This document shows positions 44,998 through 57,614 of a stretch of 64,000 nt of DNA, in pieces (within the stretch, counting starts at the first letter, position 1; each line of letters begins with the position of its first letter). Source of the stretch: Podaxis mareebaensis (taxonomy: Eukaryota > Basidiomycota > Agaricomycetes > Agaricales > Agaricaceae); contig JAEUWP010000243.1 in NCBI GenBank assembly GCA_018524725.1, positions 1-64,000 on the forward strand, read 5' to 3'. The notes below the pieces were generated by a model. It saw nothing but the letters and a program-made list of their open reading frames with translations. It searched no databases and was not told the origin of the DNA. The translations under genes and the position numbers were made by a program.

Positions 44998-45570
44998 ATG
45001 TCGAGTATCTTCTACTACGAACCCTTCTACGACCTTGACCGCTTCTTCGACGATTGGCGTACGACTACCCCTTCTACTCGTCGTGCCCTTACCGACACCG
45101 GCGACGTGTCAAGCGTTAGGAATATCAAGCCCAAGTGCGCTGTACTTGTGCCCGCAATTATGTGATATTCTAACATCCTTCAGGATGGATCTTCATGAAG
45201 ATTCCCAGCAAAACCTTGTAACAGCCACCTTTGAGCTTCCTGGTGTCAAGAAGGAGGACGTTCATATTGACGTCAACAACAATCGTTTGACGGTCTGGGC
45301 AGAGAGCAAGGTCTCTCAAGAGCATGAAGAGAGTGGTTACGCCGTTCGCGAAAGACGCTTCGGCAAATATCAGAGAACCCTGCAGCTCCCCACCGGCATC
45401 AAAGTGAGTCTTGGTCCTGACGCCTGTGTTTAGGCTCGAGCTGATGACTGCTTTTCCGTCTCGACCTACAGGATAACGACATCAAAGCCTCGATGGAGAA
45501 TGGGATCTTGAATGTTACATTCCCTAGAGTTGGACCGGAGCAAACACCCAAGAGGATCACAATCAATTGA
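44998..45570 (+). CDS. Small heat-shock protein, HSP20/alpha-crystallin
   Basis: Three exons (44998-45134, 45184-45403, 45472-45570) encode 151 aa. The N-terminal MSSIFYYEPFYDLDRFFDDW is the usual hydrophobic region of fungal HSP20. The alpha-crystallin domain runs from KMDLHEDSQQNLVTATFELP through GVKKEDVHIDVNNNRLTVWA to RRFGKYQRTLQLPTGIKDND and the consensus ASMENGILNVTFPRV (A-x-x-x-n-GVL pattern). The tail PKRITIN provides the IxI oligomerisation motif. It is an ATP-independent holdase chaperone in the cytosol. The TATA box is 46-52 bp before the ATG; a heat-shock element was not clearly identified. Confidence 0.94.
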
Positions 45571-45921
45571 GAAGGAAATTTGAAATACATTGTGCTCCTC
45601 GGAATCTTGTCTACTCTGTAATCGCTTTCTCCTGTAGTAGCAAATGATGGAAACAAAGTTGTCTGGTGTTTGATTCGAATATGTCGATAACGCAAGAATT
45701 TTGGAATAGGACGTTCCAACGGACCCTTTCCGTGGAGAATGACCGAATTTGGGTTAGTGAAAGTCGGCGATCAAGGTTGATTAATATTGAAGAAGTATCC
45801 CAAGAGCGCCCGCCTAGAAACTCTTTCAATCACCTTCACCTCTCTGCTTATGCGGTAGCGCCCTCCCCGTTGCAGACCTTCTAATTTGGTTTGAAACACC
45901 AAATTTCAACGTATCGTAATT

Positions 45922-46272
45922 TCAACCAGTTCCCATGTACGCCGTGTTGCCTGATACAAATCTCCCAATTCGCGCGATGTCAATGGGCAGCGACTCCAGA
46001 TCGCTTTCGCCTGTTCGCACAGATACTTGAACTTCCCTCAGTGGTCGCGAGACCCGGCTTCTCATAACCAGGACTTGCAGTGCCGCGAGGTTCGCCTTTC
46101 CTGGCAGCGCCTTTGCCTTTGGGATAATTTCATTTATCATACGCGTCAATATCTCATCTCGTGGACGTGATTCTTGAAGCTGAAGCTCAATTAATATCAA
46201 TAATGCATTCAACATGCCTGGTAACTGTCCTACGATCATTCCTCGAGTCGTGAAAGCATTTAATACGACCAT
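45922..46272 (-). CDS. Unresolved minus-strand coding segment
   Basis: An open frame of 116 aa reads GQLPGMLNALLILIELQLQE, then ILTRMINEIIPKAKALPGKA, and ends VSGNTAYMGTG. Upstream on the same strand (46430-46640) other frames give AGSRRIREFRLLVDKDGARL and VRFEEGEEIPYPI, which look protein-like but are separated by stops. This may be the 3' exon of an unrecognised gene or of a broken one. No family is recognised. Confidence 0.25.
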   Translation of the reverse strand: MVVLNAFTTRGMIVGQLPGMLNALLILIELQLQESRPRDEILTRMINEIIPKAKALPGKANLAALQVLVMRSRVSRPLREVQVSVRTGESDLESLPIDIARIGRFVSGNTAYMGTG

Positions 46273-46611
46273 TACCGGGATGCTCTCTCACGGCCCCACT
46301 TGTTTCCCCAAGAGACCGTCTGGCGGCTTTCAAATTCGCCTCCGCTTTTGGTGTCTCTCGCAAGGTCTCTAATGACTAGTCTTACAGCCTCACCTACTCG
46401 CAGATTCCGGGGCTTCCTGGTACCATATGGTTAAACGCGCGCCATCTTTATCAACTAGAAGTCGAAATTCACGTATGCGCCGGGATCCTGCAAGTCACTT
46501 TAAATCGTTCTCGAGCTTCCTGCTGTCATTCATTAATCTCAACCACATGGAACTTGCCCTAATTGGGTATGGTATTTCTTCACCTTCTTCAAAACGAACT
46601 TCAGCGACGGT

Positions 46612-46618
46612 TATAAAA
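46612..46618 (+). promoter_or_regulatory. TATA box of lipase copy 1
   Basis: TATAAAA lies about 65 bp before the ATG. The flanking sequence from about 46545 (ggaacttg, then tatttctt, then gcttcagg) matches the region before lipase copy 2, where TATAAA is at 49123-49128, so the promoter was duplicated with the gene. Confidence 0.55.
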
Positions 46619-46679
46619 TCTATGTGCTTCAGGGAGGGATAGGCTACACCGTCTTCCTGTCGTAGCAAGAATCGTGAAG

Positions 46680-47988
46680 ATGCGTACCTTCAGGCTGCTG
46701 CTCGCCTCCTTTGTTGTTCTTTTGACCACTTTCCTGCACGTCGCAGCAGTTCCTCTTGAGGAGAGCAGGGCTGTAGGCATAAGCCAAGCGATCTACGACA
46801 ACCTTGTCCTGTACACCAAGTACTGTGCTGCCTCGTACGGCTTGATATGTCCCAGGCCCGTGGGCAGCACTCTTGTCCAGAAGGTACATAGACCTTCACG
46901 TTCATCGCAATGTAAAGCTCTGTTAACAACTCCAAGGTCGACAACTTGTTTTCAGGAACAAATGGTTACATCGCACGCGACGACGGCAGGAAGGAGATCA
47001 TCGTTGCCTTCCGGGGCACGAGTGAACCTATTGATGCTTTGGTTGGTTAGTCCATTTTTCTTTGCGCAGGCAGTCCCTGCCCTAATCTTCTAAAAGACCT
47101 CCGCATCAATATGAAACCTCTCCGATCTGAGGGCCTCACTGATGTTGGAGACGCACAAGTGCACGCAGGATTTTTGGACGCATACAACTCAGTCGCGTCT
47201 GACGTCCTGCGCATTGTTAAACGCCAACTTGCGACTTATCCTTCTTATCGTATCGTCGTCACGGGTCACTCGCTTGGTGGGGCTATTGCTGCACTTGCGG
47301 CAATTTCTATCAAAGCTGCACTCCCTCGTGTTCCACTGCAATTGTATACATTTGGTACTAGACTTCCTGTTGACTGCAGTTGTGATTATGCTTGACAGTT
47401 GGTTTTGCAGGTCAGCCTAGGGTTGGAAATGCCGGTTTCGCGAGATACGTCGAACGGCTTGTCGGGACCAGTAATATTTTCCGAGGTGTGTCTCTACGAC
47501 TCATAACAACGTTTCAAGATTCTAACATGTTATATCAGCTGTTCACACTTGGGGTACATAGTATCTCCGCATATGAGCGATCCTCGCTGACCAAATTTCG
47601 TAGACGGCGTCCCTACCATCCCACCCACGTTCCTCGGCTACCAGCACTTGTGAGTGCAAAATACCATTGATCTTAATTTCGAACAGTCACTGACTTTGAG
47701 GAAGTGCTACTGAATACTGGAACTTCAGGGAACCTCGTAAGAGACATTGGCTCGGGCACTGATCTGATGTTCACACCTTCAATCATATATAGCTTCCCCA
47801 GCCAATACCCGTGAATGTGTCGGAGGAGAAGACCCCTCGTGCAGCGCCTCTATCCGTAAGGCTTTCAGAGTTTTCTTGACGTCCCCTTACTCATTACGAT
47901 TAATATATTAATAGCCTCCACCGGCATCAATCCTCCTCATGCTGTTTACTTTGGTCAACGTTCGTGGTTTCCGATTCCTTGTTTGTGA
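46680..47988 (+). CDS. Secreted class 3 lipase, copy 1
   Basis: Seven exons. MRTFRLLLASFVVLLTTFLH plus VAAVP is a signal peptide. The mature part has YDNLVLYTKYCAASYGLICP, then DDGRKEIIVAFRGTSEPIDA with the oxyanion-hole region, FLDAYNSVASDVLRIVKRQL, and the nucleophile elbow VTGHSLGGAIAALAAISIKA. After an intron come GQPRVGNAGFARYVERLV and DGVPTIPPTFLGYQH with the probable catalytic Asp. The last two exons give ANTRECVGGEDPSCS and INPPHAVYFG with the catalytic His. This is the Rhizomucor-type lipase_3 fold, acting on acylglycerols or feruloyl esters outside the cell. Reading after GYQH depends on a GAAG acceptor, which also fits copy 2. Confidence 0.9.
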
Positions 47989-49177
47989 TTTTTACCGAGT
48001 CATTTGCCTTTACAGTTATGATCGCCACCCCTTCCTTGTGTCTTTAGGGGAAGCAAGTCGGTCATGCAGAGGATGGTGTGATATCAATGACGAAAAAAAG
48101 GAGAAATAACCTGGGGTGAAATTCGAATGTTCTTTAGTAAACTGGTCAGCCTACGAAGCTTGTTATACAATCCCCTGTCCTCAGACCTCGAGTCCCAAGC
48201 GGTTGAAAGTGGTGCTAGTAGATTCGTTGGGTACCAAATACACTTTGTGTGAAAGAAGAGCTGATAAGAACGAGTCTGCGATGAAAGAGATTGACAAGTA
48301 GCATAGTGGTTATATTTGGGGCGAAGTGCGATAAACCCTGTGGGTGGTGGCCAGCGGACATTGTTCCCACATCTAAAAACAAAAGTGGATGTCAATGAAA
48401 ATAGAGGTTTTGAGCGGTAACGAGTGTGAACGAACCAAGTTGGTACCGCTTCCTGTGAGTTAGTTTGAGCTTGACATTTTTTCCTGCCTCAAGGTGCGAG
48501 AACGAAATGGAGTGATCATTGTCACGCACCATTCCGGCTCTTTTTCAGTCCCTCAGGCTCAGGCTCCCCGCGTCTTCGACTGGGCTTCAACGGGGACATA
48601 GGCTTCAACGTGTGCTATAACTCGAGTTGCATTTCCCCGGCGCAATTCTCCGGGTCCCGACGAAGTGACAAGCTGCTTTCGTCCAGTTTCATGGACGGTT
48701 TTGATTACTTCGAGTGGTACACACCCCTTTTGTCATAGCCGGAATTTGCAGCGCCCGAAATCCACCTTGTCGGCACACTTTTCTTGGGAGGACCTTCATT
48801 CATTGTGTCAAGATCCTGTCTCTGTACGTGATCTTGAAGCTTGGAACTCGCCGTCAAACAATCCTATGTCCTTGGCAGCTGTCCTATGACCATTCTTCAT
48901 GTCATTTAGGTGACTATTATGGCAATTGCTCTGTGGATCTTGTGTACTTGCGATACACGGGACTTTGTGACACCGGACGGCCAATGTGCGCATTTCTACG
49001 CGAGTTATTTCAGGTCGTTCTCAGGTTCCCTGGCACCAATTGTCAATGTCAGGCATACGAAACTTGTCCCGCTTGGGCACGTTATTTCTTTCATCCTCCC
49101 TGAAATAGACTTGGACAGCAGGTATAAAGCCCACAGGCTTCAGGGGAGATTGAATTACATCTTGTTCTATTGTGGAG
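47989..49177. other. Intergenic region between the two lipases
   Basis: About 1.2 kb with no recognised gene. The last 130 bp align by eye with the promoter of lipase copy 1 and include a TATAAA at 49123-49128. Confidence 0.45.
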
Positions 49178-50493
49178 ATGCATACCTTCAAGTTGCTATT
49201 CGCCCCCTTCACTATTCTTTCCGCCATTTTCCTGCATGTCGTAGCAGCTTCCCCTGACGAGGGTAAGGCTGTAGGCATAAGCAAAGCGGTTTATGACAAT
49301 CTCGTCCTGTACACCAAGTACAGTGCTGCCTCCTATGCCCTGGTATGTCTCAAGCCTATGGGCAACACACTCGTCGCACCAGTATGTAGTTGTTCATGCT
49401 CACCACATTGTAAAGTTATTCACAACCAAAGATCTGGCACAGCTTGTTAGGAACAAATGGATTCATTGTACGCGATGATCATAGGAAGGAGATCGTTGTC
49501 GCCTTCCGAGGCACGAGTTCACTCACTGATGCTTTGGTTGGTTAGTCCGTCATTCCTTGCACATGTAATCCCTATCCTGATCTTCTTACAGACCTTCACA
49601 TACTTTTGAAACCTCTCCGATCTGACGGCCTCACCAATGTCGGGGACGCGAGAGTGCACAGTGGGTTTCTGGACGCATACAACACAGTTGCATCGGACGT
49701 CCTGCACACTGTTAAAGGACAACATGCAGCCAATCCTTCATATCGTATTATTGTTACTGGTCATTCACTTGGTGGGGCTATGGCCGCGCTCGCGGCCATT
49801 TCTATTAAAGCTGCACTCCCTCATGTTCCGCTGCAACTGTATACATTTGGTACTAGACTTCCCGTTGACTGGAATTGTGATGATGCCTGATGATTGGCTT
49901 TGCAGGTCAGCCTAGGGTCGGAAATGCCGATTTCGCGCGGTATGTCGAACGACTGGTTGGGACCAGTAATATTTTCCGAGGTGTGTCTCTACAGCTGATG
50001 CAACGTTGCAAGGTTCTAACGCTCTGTATCAGCTGTTCACACCTTGGGTACACCGTAACATTACTGCTTATGGGTAACCACTGCTGACCAGATTTTACAG
50101 ATGGCGTTCCTCTCATCCCACCCAGGTACCTCGGGTACGAGCACTTGTGAGTGTAAAATGGCATTGACCTTTAATTGAACTTAGCAACTGATTCCTTGAA
50201 AGTGCTACTGAATATTGGAACTTCAAGGAGCTCCGTAAGAGGCACAGACACAAGCTCCACTGATCTGGTACTGATACCTTCTACCGCATAGCCTCCCCGG
50301 CCCACACTCGCAAATGTGTCGGAGGAGAGGATCCTTCGTGTAGCAACTCCAACCCCATCCTCTGTAAGGCCTTCGGATCTCCTTTGGTGTCCTCCCGCCC
50401 ATCCTAATCAATGCATTAATAGTGGCCAATGGAATTAATCCACCTCACGTTGCGTATTTCGGTCGAGGTTCTCGATTTCCAATTTCTTTTTAA
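49178..50493 (+). CDS. Secreted class 3 lipase, copy 2
   Basis: Tandem paralogue of the gene at 46680 with the same exon layout. Signal peptide MHTFKLLFAPFTILSAIFLH then VVAASP. It conserves YDNLVLYTKYSAASYALVCL, GTNGFIVRDDHRKEIVVAFR, FLDAYNTVASDVLHTVKGQH, the elbow VTGHSLGGAMAALAAISIKA, GQPRVGNADFARYVERLV, DGVPLIPPRYLGYEH, CVGGEDPSCSNS and INPPHVAYFG. Replacements cluster at the surface and around the second exon, where IWHSLLG replaces the VDNLFSG of copy 1. The triad Ser, Asp and His is intact. The C-terminus ends GSRFPISF. Secreted esterase or lipase activity is expected; whether the two copies differ in substrate is unknown. Confidence 0.9.
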
Positions 50494-53400
50494 CAGTTTG
50501 ACTGAGTTGGTTGTTTTTCCAGTCATGATTGGCGATCCTTTTCTGTGCTTCTGAGAGAGAGGCCAGAAGGACTAGGACTTGAGAGAGAACTTGGAGTAAG
50601 TATTGATCAGACCTTCTCAATGTATGAAGTTTTGCATCATGCCATCCCCTCTGCAACGTTGCGTCAAACCCGAGGGGTAAATCCACAGTTTCCACCCCGG
50701 CCTCCATAGTCAAATTTCAAACATAGTCTACCCTCTCAAACTAGGATTGTGTTTTCCTCACACAGGGAACTGAATGTATTATTGTTGTCAATGAACTCGT
50801 ACTCTCTGTCTACCACTTGTTAGGGCATTTTCGGAGTACTCTCAGCAGTCAACTGCCATTGTTCGTCTTACTTGAACATATGCCCAATATGTAACCTCGC
50901 TATGCCGAACCATTACGGGCACCTGTTCAATTCGGTGACTTTGAGGCTTAATCTATTGCATACGCCCGTGCAATGCAATCACGAACCGGAATTCACTATG
51001 GGCTCCACACTTCCTGATGGAAGGCGTTCATTTACCTGAACCTCTTGGTTCCCTGGCCTCTGACAGGTGGTCTCGGGACTGCTGCCAACACCTCGCCGTC
51101 TCTTTCCTTTAACCCCCAATCTCATTCACTCATTCTATTCCCGGTTTTCCTGTATGGTTAACATCTCAAGCTACTTGACTGGGTCGGTTATGTGTATGTT
51201 CGGGGTTCTTAGGATCATTGGAGCGGAACAACATAGAGTCAAGTTTGATAACCGGTGTGTTGTTCTCTCAATGAAACTTTTGCTGTTTTGTGGAAAAGCT
51301 GAGGAAGGGTTGAAGGTGTGGTCATGGGACTGTAAGGGCTTATCGCCGTTCTTTCACTCCCTCTGTTTCGCCGAAGACAGACGTTTGTATAGCCACATTT
51401 GTTAAAGGATGGCAAGATCTTGTCTCAGGGAGAGGAGTTTGTTTCGAATGGGTCTTTCACTTCTGGTATTGCGTGTGTACCATGAGTTCCTGTTCCTTGG
51501 AAAGCGGGGTCTGACAGTGTGGTGTAGATATCTTCAGACTGGTACGAAAGTTGGAGTTAGATTGAACGTCGATATCTTATGGTGAAGTTGGCAGGAAATT
51601 GCAATCTGAACGGCGAGGGCTGCACACTTGTCGAGATGACGCTCATCAATCCTGTATGTCCTGGCTGTGGGTCCAGCACAGATATTTCCTTGATTCCTCC
51701 GTAAGCCCTTTCGTCTTGTTCGGTAGTATTCTGCGCTAATGATTTGAGAAGGTTGGCGTACTCTGTGCCAACCTCCTTCAGGTGAGCACAATACCTGGGC
51801 GTTAAGCAAGCTGCTGATTACAAGAAAGGTACCTCAATGGGTGCGATGGACATGGTGCTGCTTGTCAGTACTACATACCACCTTTGGTATGAGACGGAAC
51901 GAAGGCTCATGTATAAGCTCAGGTTTCTCTCCGGATTGCAAGACAGCGTTCTTCGTTCCTAACGATAATCACGTTCAAGTTCAATGCCAGGAACACGATG
52001 TAAGACCCCTCCTGTTGTTATTCTTGACATATTTAGTGTTCGCCTTGTTATAGGTGGACCTTTTGATTTCGTTCTGTGCTGGAAGCCCTGATTCAGTTCC
52101 CACTAAGAAACCACGGCCAACCGCATTATCGATTACCCCTAAGGTCCACGTCGTACAGTCCGTCACCACTATTGAGTCCGGGTCCTCGATGGCTACGACC
52201 ACGGCACCGCAGAACCATCCAGGTACCGCCAGGACGGCCCAGAGCACGCCCCAGCCCGGCCCTGCACCTTCGGCTTCTGTAACTAACTTTACTGAGGGAA
52301 AGAGGAAATGTAGCGCGACACACGCCGAGCGTAGAACCTCTGGGAGGCGTAATGGGGGCATGCATCGCAAGCGTACCGGCCATCTTGGGGGTCAGTACTC
52401 ATTCTGATCATCCAAGCGCCGAGGATGGGAACTCCACAGAGGCCCATGGGACGAATTCGGTTTTATTTATTTTATAGAGAATATAGATATAGATGAGCTT
52501 CGATGTGTTCCTGTATACCTGTTTGTCGTACCAGGCTGTACCTGGATGGATCCAGATCTATTTAACCTGTACAGCGAATCGGTCGACTGTTTTGTTGGGC
52601 GGAGACATTTGATGTGGACGACCATCGGTGACTGAATAGGACACAGAACGCAATGGGGCTCAATGACCATGAAGCTATTACAACGGATGAAGTTGGTGGC
52701 ATGTCTGCAATATGGTCGGAACAGGTGGTCGCCTGTGGTCGCTAACGTACATGGGTTCGTCACGGTTTTCGTTCCGTTCATTGGTAATTCCGGGGGAGGG
52801 GAGGTATTATCCCGGTCGCTGAATGTTTGAACCGGCGTCGCCTCACTCGGATATCTTGGCAAGGGAGAAGGGCAGTTCCGTGGAAGCGCTTCAAGTGGCA
52901 AGGTATTTTTCATACAGGGAGCCCAATGTTTGATGTGAGTGTTCTGTTGATCATGTTTTCTTGTTATTTCGGCATGGAAGGTCTGGGAAATAGTTGACTC
53001 TCCGTTTACAGCTGGAGTTGGGTCGCTTTACCTCAAAACGCTGGCCGGATGCAGGTGTCCTGATTTGGAAAGGTATGAGTCGTGGAGAAACAGTTCATTC
53101 TGGCCTTCTGTTCCTTGCGGGCACTCGGCAAGAGCTCAGCCACTTTCAAGCGTCGTCCTTAATAGCGGTGACGGCGCTATTACTGGTGTTGATGGCTGGA
53201 ATGCCAGGGCTGTACACTGCACAATGGGAACTTCGGAGAGCTATCTCGGGTGTTTGGGTCTATTTGTGCATTGTTGGATACGACAATTAAGGTCTCTTGG
53301 TCAGTGCTTTTGGCCACAACTCCAGAAATTTCTGCTTACAGAGCTCCACTGCGATATCTTTCTTCTTCGACACTTCACCATCACCTGCGCAATTCCTCGC

Positions 53401-53535
53401 ATACCCTGTTGGTAAAATTTCTAAACTGCGCGTTTCGTTCCTTCTGTGAAAACTACCTTTGACATTGCGAATCATACCCCCAACCTTGTACGAACTCTCC
53501 AAGCGCCACCATTAATCTCAATCTTCGCTGTCGCC
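50494..53535. other. Long gene-poor region
   Basis: About 3 kb, the largest gap in the window. A possible two-exon plus-strand frame at 51895-52407 is listed separately. A frame at 53065-53290 has a cysteine-containing stretch without recognisable family. A T/A-rich track at 52458-52485 follows the possible 3' end. No tRNA or repeat was recognised. Confidence 0.35.
51895..52407 (+). CDS. Possible small two-exon protein
   Basis: A frame containing GFSPDCKTAFFVPNDNHVQV then QCQEHD joins, across a GTAAGA...TATAG intron (52001-52053), to VDLLISFCAGSPDSV, a Thr/Pro/Ser-rich middle and a basic end GKRKCSATHAERRTSGRRNG. The splice signals are good and the frame stays open on both sides, but the 5' start is not defined and no family is recognised. 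The opposite strand is also open here. Confidence 0.25.
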
Positions 53536-56500
53536 ATGTCTGCTGCTGGCAGTCCAAATGAAGTCCTCACTCCGATTCTTCTCCGTTCTACAACCCCAGG
53601 TGCGTCGATATATTTCTCATTGGAGGGCGTCTTGTTTAGCAGCTCCTTTCGTTCTAGCTCCGGGAGAAAAAGGTACACGGATTTGTTCATCCTAGCTGCG
53701 CGCCCTTAGCTCACGCGGTCGCTCAGTCATGAAGTATCTGCAAAGCATGACGCAAGAGGGAGAAGAGCCCGATAATACACCACCACGCTCTGTGATAGAT
53801 TCGGCTGAGTACCGAAGCAACAGAAGCGCTGTACGTTCTCCGCCCTATTCTCCTCGAAGCCTTCGCAATGGCAACGGGGCACTTTCGGTTCATAATGACG
53901 ACATAAACGGGGAGGATGCCGATTCCAACATTCAAGAGGGAAGGACATCTGAGATTGGGGACGCTCCAGATGTATGTCTTCTGTGTTTTTGTTTTCCGGC
54001 CCGACTGACCCTCCATAGAGGGAACCTGGCCCTCATGACCCTCCGGGTCCCAAATATGAATCGTATGACTCTGGCCCCTCTTTTGGTAACTTCGGACCAC
54101 TCCCTGCAGACGATCCTCCAGCTTTCAGTAATCCCTATGGCCAAAATTCTTGGACCGTGAGCCCTTACCCTCGTAACTTCTCTCTCTTCGCTCATGATTT
54201 CGCAGCCCAACTGGACCAATATCATGAATACCCCAGGCAATGCAACTGCGAACAATGCTGCCAAGATACCCCTTCCTCCTTCCGAATTTGCAACCTCTCC
54301 TCGCGCGCCTTCCTTGAGAATCGACGCTCAGGGCACCAAAGCCCGTTCGCAAGCTGGAACCACCATGTCTGCCAAGCCCTCTGAACGTCCGATGGTACGT
54401 TGCCCGTCATATCCTTCATTTGACGTACTCAATGTCGCGATAACATCAGTCTCCAAAATCCACTACAAGAACAAACAGCAGGGGCCTAGATGAAGAGAGA
54501 CCAATGTCTCCGATGTCTGTGAAATCCAAGGCAACCGCCAAGACTCGTGCAACGGAGAAAGGAACAGTATATCCCCCTCTTCCAGAGAGTCGATACGGCG
54601 ACGGAGAAAGCAACTTTGATATTGGGTCGCCGAGGTCACGTGGATTCTCCAAAGCACCTTCAATCTCTCCGTCAGATTCACCATCAAACTTCAAGCCTCC
54701 CAAGCCAGCTTCCAATGGTATCCGTACGTCTTTGTCACAGTTTAACCAGCGTTCTCCACCCCATGTTGACTTCTCTATGATAGCTCGCTCCCCAATTGCT
54801 GGATCTGCGTTCCCTGGTGGTCGCCCCTTCTCCCCCTACCGACATGGGCCAACAAATGCGGACCTGATGCATGCCGCTATTCGGAATCGATCTATGATCA
54901 TTCCTGAGGAAGATGAGAAAGCCCCCTCTGTACATTCGAGACCGCCATCCGTGGTACCATCCCAGGTCAGCAAAGCCCCTTCACAAACAAACGGGAAGGC
55001 CCCCTCCCAAGCCCCATCTCAAACCCCCTCCAAAGCACCGTCCAAGGCACCATCGAAGGCACCATCGAAAGGGCCTTCACAAGTCACTCCGAAACAACCT
55101 TCCGTGGTCAGCTCTCACCACGACAAGGGCAAGGAACGGGAGCGTACGCCATCTCCAGATGCCTTGGATCCCGAGGAGGCACAAATTGTTGCGGATGCTC
55201 TTGGAGGACTGACACCACGCACCTCGTATTATGGAGAGCAGCCACTGTCGCCTGATGTCACCAATCATTACCACGACACTGAGCTTTGTGTCTTACTTCA
55301 CCAAGAGGCCGACGAGGGTCTACACGAGCTTGTCAGGAAGGCATTGAGGAAAGCGATTCGTCAACGGGTCAAGAGGCTTGGCATGAAGTATGATGCGGAA
55401 GTACGTTTGTTTCGTTTCCCGTAATGAAAAGAACCCACGATCTGATGTGCGTTCCCATAGTCGATCAAGCAATACAGGAAGTCCCATCACGATCACGAAC
55501 CCAACCTTCATCTTCTGAATTCACAATTGAATACCGATGTGAGGGCACAATATCCTAGATAGCCGAATTAGTCTAACTTCTTTGGCCTTCCTTAGGAACC
55601 ACCGAAATGGGCAGTCGATCTGAAACGCGAGATCGTCCTTATGCAGCAGCGCCTTGAGAGTATTGGCGAGAACCTCAAACCACAAGATCACTCGTATCAG
55701 GGTTCTCGGTTTGCCTATGAGGGTGATGAATACACTCGCACGCCTATGACACAGACCGTCAACATTCAAACCCAACCCACTGGCACCATGGCAGATTCTA
55801 TGTATCAACACCACGAAGGGGAGATCTTGGACGACAATGCCACGGAAACTCAGAGGCCTCCTGGGACGGGTGCGACATCACAGCTCCAAGGTTATGGCCT
55901 GGGAGATCTTGGTCGTGACGACTCGCCTGGTTCCTTCGTTCTCGAGGAAGAGCTCTACAAGTTGCGTCAGAAGCCGGCAAGTCAATCTGGTCGGTCTCAT
56001 CGCACGTGGGAGGTGACTCGTGGCGATGATGAGGAAGGTGGAGAATCTCAGTTTGATGATGAAGGCGGGCCACCCCCTTCCGGCTTGCCTACCATTCCGG
56101 ATACGAACGGTGACGGGTACCCTGACCATGATCGTTCTCCATCTCCACCTCTTCCTCCCTTGCCCGATGTAGGACATGAAGAAACTCATGACGATTTCGA
56201 CGTTGCTCAGCAACAACACCGCGGTGACCTCAGTGACCAACAACTCCCTCCATGGCAGAAGATTCATCAACGTCTTCTGACCTGGGCGATCATCTGGCCC
56301 ATGAGTGAGTTTGATAACGCGCTCAATAGTACGACGCGCGGGAATCAAGTGAACGAGGTTGCGTTGAGCATTTGGGCAACACAGACGTATAAGCGGTACG
56401 TGAGGGCCAGGTTGACAGAGGGCCCATCGGGTGTTGTGGACCGGTTGTTTGTACCGCCGAATGTTGCAGACGTGATTAGCAATGCGGTGTTTAATGGGAG

Positions 56501-57109
56501 ACATGGAGATGCTTGTGGGATGTTGAAGGATTTGTGGACTCCATTTGGGTTGGAGGGGATGCCGAGGTTGATTATTGTGCTCGCGAAGCATCGTTCAGAT
56601 CCTAATCATTGGGTTGTTCATCGGTAAGCCCTTGGTTTCAGTGGTCAACGCGTAACAGGTACTGAAGTTGTCGGTTATAAAGGTTCTCGCTGCCCGAAGG
56701 GAAGCTCGCCACTTATGATACTTATCAAGAGCGCACTCTCCCAGATGGTCGTGTATGTGCATTTCTTCATATCCCAGATACCTTGTGCTTACCCTTTGAT
56801 AAATAGCCTCTCGGTTGGTGGTTCGCCATTCGCATCGCGTGGCCCAATGCGCCCTATCCTAGTCCAGAGTCACTAGTACAAAAGATGATCCGCCTACACA
56901 GGCCTATGCAACTTGGGATTGACAACTCGGTCGCCGCTGCTGGTATTTGGCGCAATTTGCTCATGGGCTCTCGTGCAGAGCGCAGCCTTGACCTCGAAAG
57001 GCTGAGAGACCTCATTAACACGGAGGTCAAGAACCTACGTCAGCGCAAGCATTTGGGAAAGTTGTCGATCGGTGGACCGAGGCCTCAATGGGAGGAGATA
57101 ACTGCTTGA
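53536..57109 (+). CDS. Large low-complexity protein with conserved C-terminal domain
   Basis: About ten exons give a protein of roughly 1000 aa. The start MSAAGSPNEVLTPILLRSTT joins VMKYLQSMTQEGEEPDNTPP. The first 450 residues are Pro/Ser-rich and include a run of KAPSKAPSKAPSK repeats. A mid region YHDTELCVLLHQEADEGLHE, then VRKALRKAIRQRVKRLGMKY, looks helical. The C-terminal 280 residues are dense and globular: LPPWQKIHQRLLTWAIIWPM, TYKRYVRARLTEGPSGVVDR, ACGMLKDLWTPFGLEGMPRL, DPNHWVVHRFSLPEGKLATY, WWFAIRIAWPNAPYPSPESL and MQLGIDNSVAAAGIWRNLL. HW...YDTY...Q....DN resembles the His, Asp and Gln/Cys motifs of C48 (Ulp1-type) proteases with the Cys missing. The function is unknown; I recall similar C-termini as uncharacterised proteins in Agaricomycetes. 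Confidence 0.75.
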
Positions 57110-57614
57110 TCGTTATGTCCTGTTGTTCCCCTTGATATCCGTTCTGTGCTTGGACATTTCGGTTTTTTCTCCCAATAGCGTAGACATTCTACTGGCTTCG
57201 ATCCTTGGTCGACTGTTATTGATCTTTTTTCGTTATGCTTCTGTGTTCTTATTAGCCTTTACTATGATATGCTGGATCGGAGTATAGTCTTTTTCGTTGA
57301 ATGTTGTAACTGTAGCCGGACTAGGCAGGATGACTTAGCTACATTCTGTAAGTACATAGTAGTAGCTGTAGTAGATGATTTTATGAAATGACATGGCCCT
57401 TTACAATCTCTAATGAACGCGTACTGAGGATTCAATTGGTAGAGTGTACCCATGCTGAATGCGATGGCAACCACGATGCAGGGACTCTTGTGTCGAAATC
57501 GAAGGTTCCCTCAATTTGGAGTCAGATTGACACACCTGGTGTCGTGAAGCTGAACGCGGTTCGAGGGTGGTCAATACGCTATCCGCGTTTGAGTGCCTGG
57601 ATTCCAAATGCTCT
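57110..57614. other. Convergent intergenic region
   Basis: About 500 bp between the large protein stop and the small basic gene's stop. T-rich tracts at 57160-57310 fit a 3' UTR. No other gene is seen. Confidence 0.45.
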
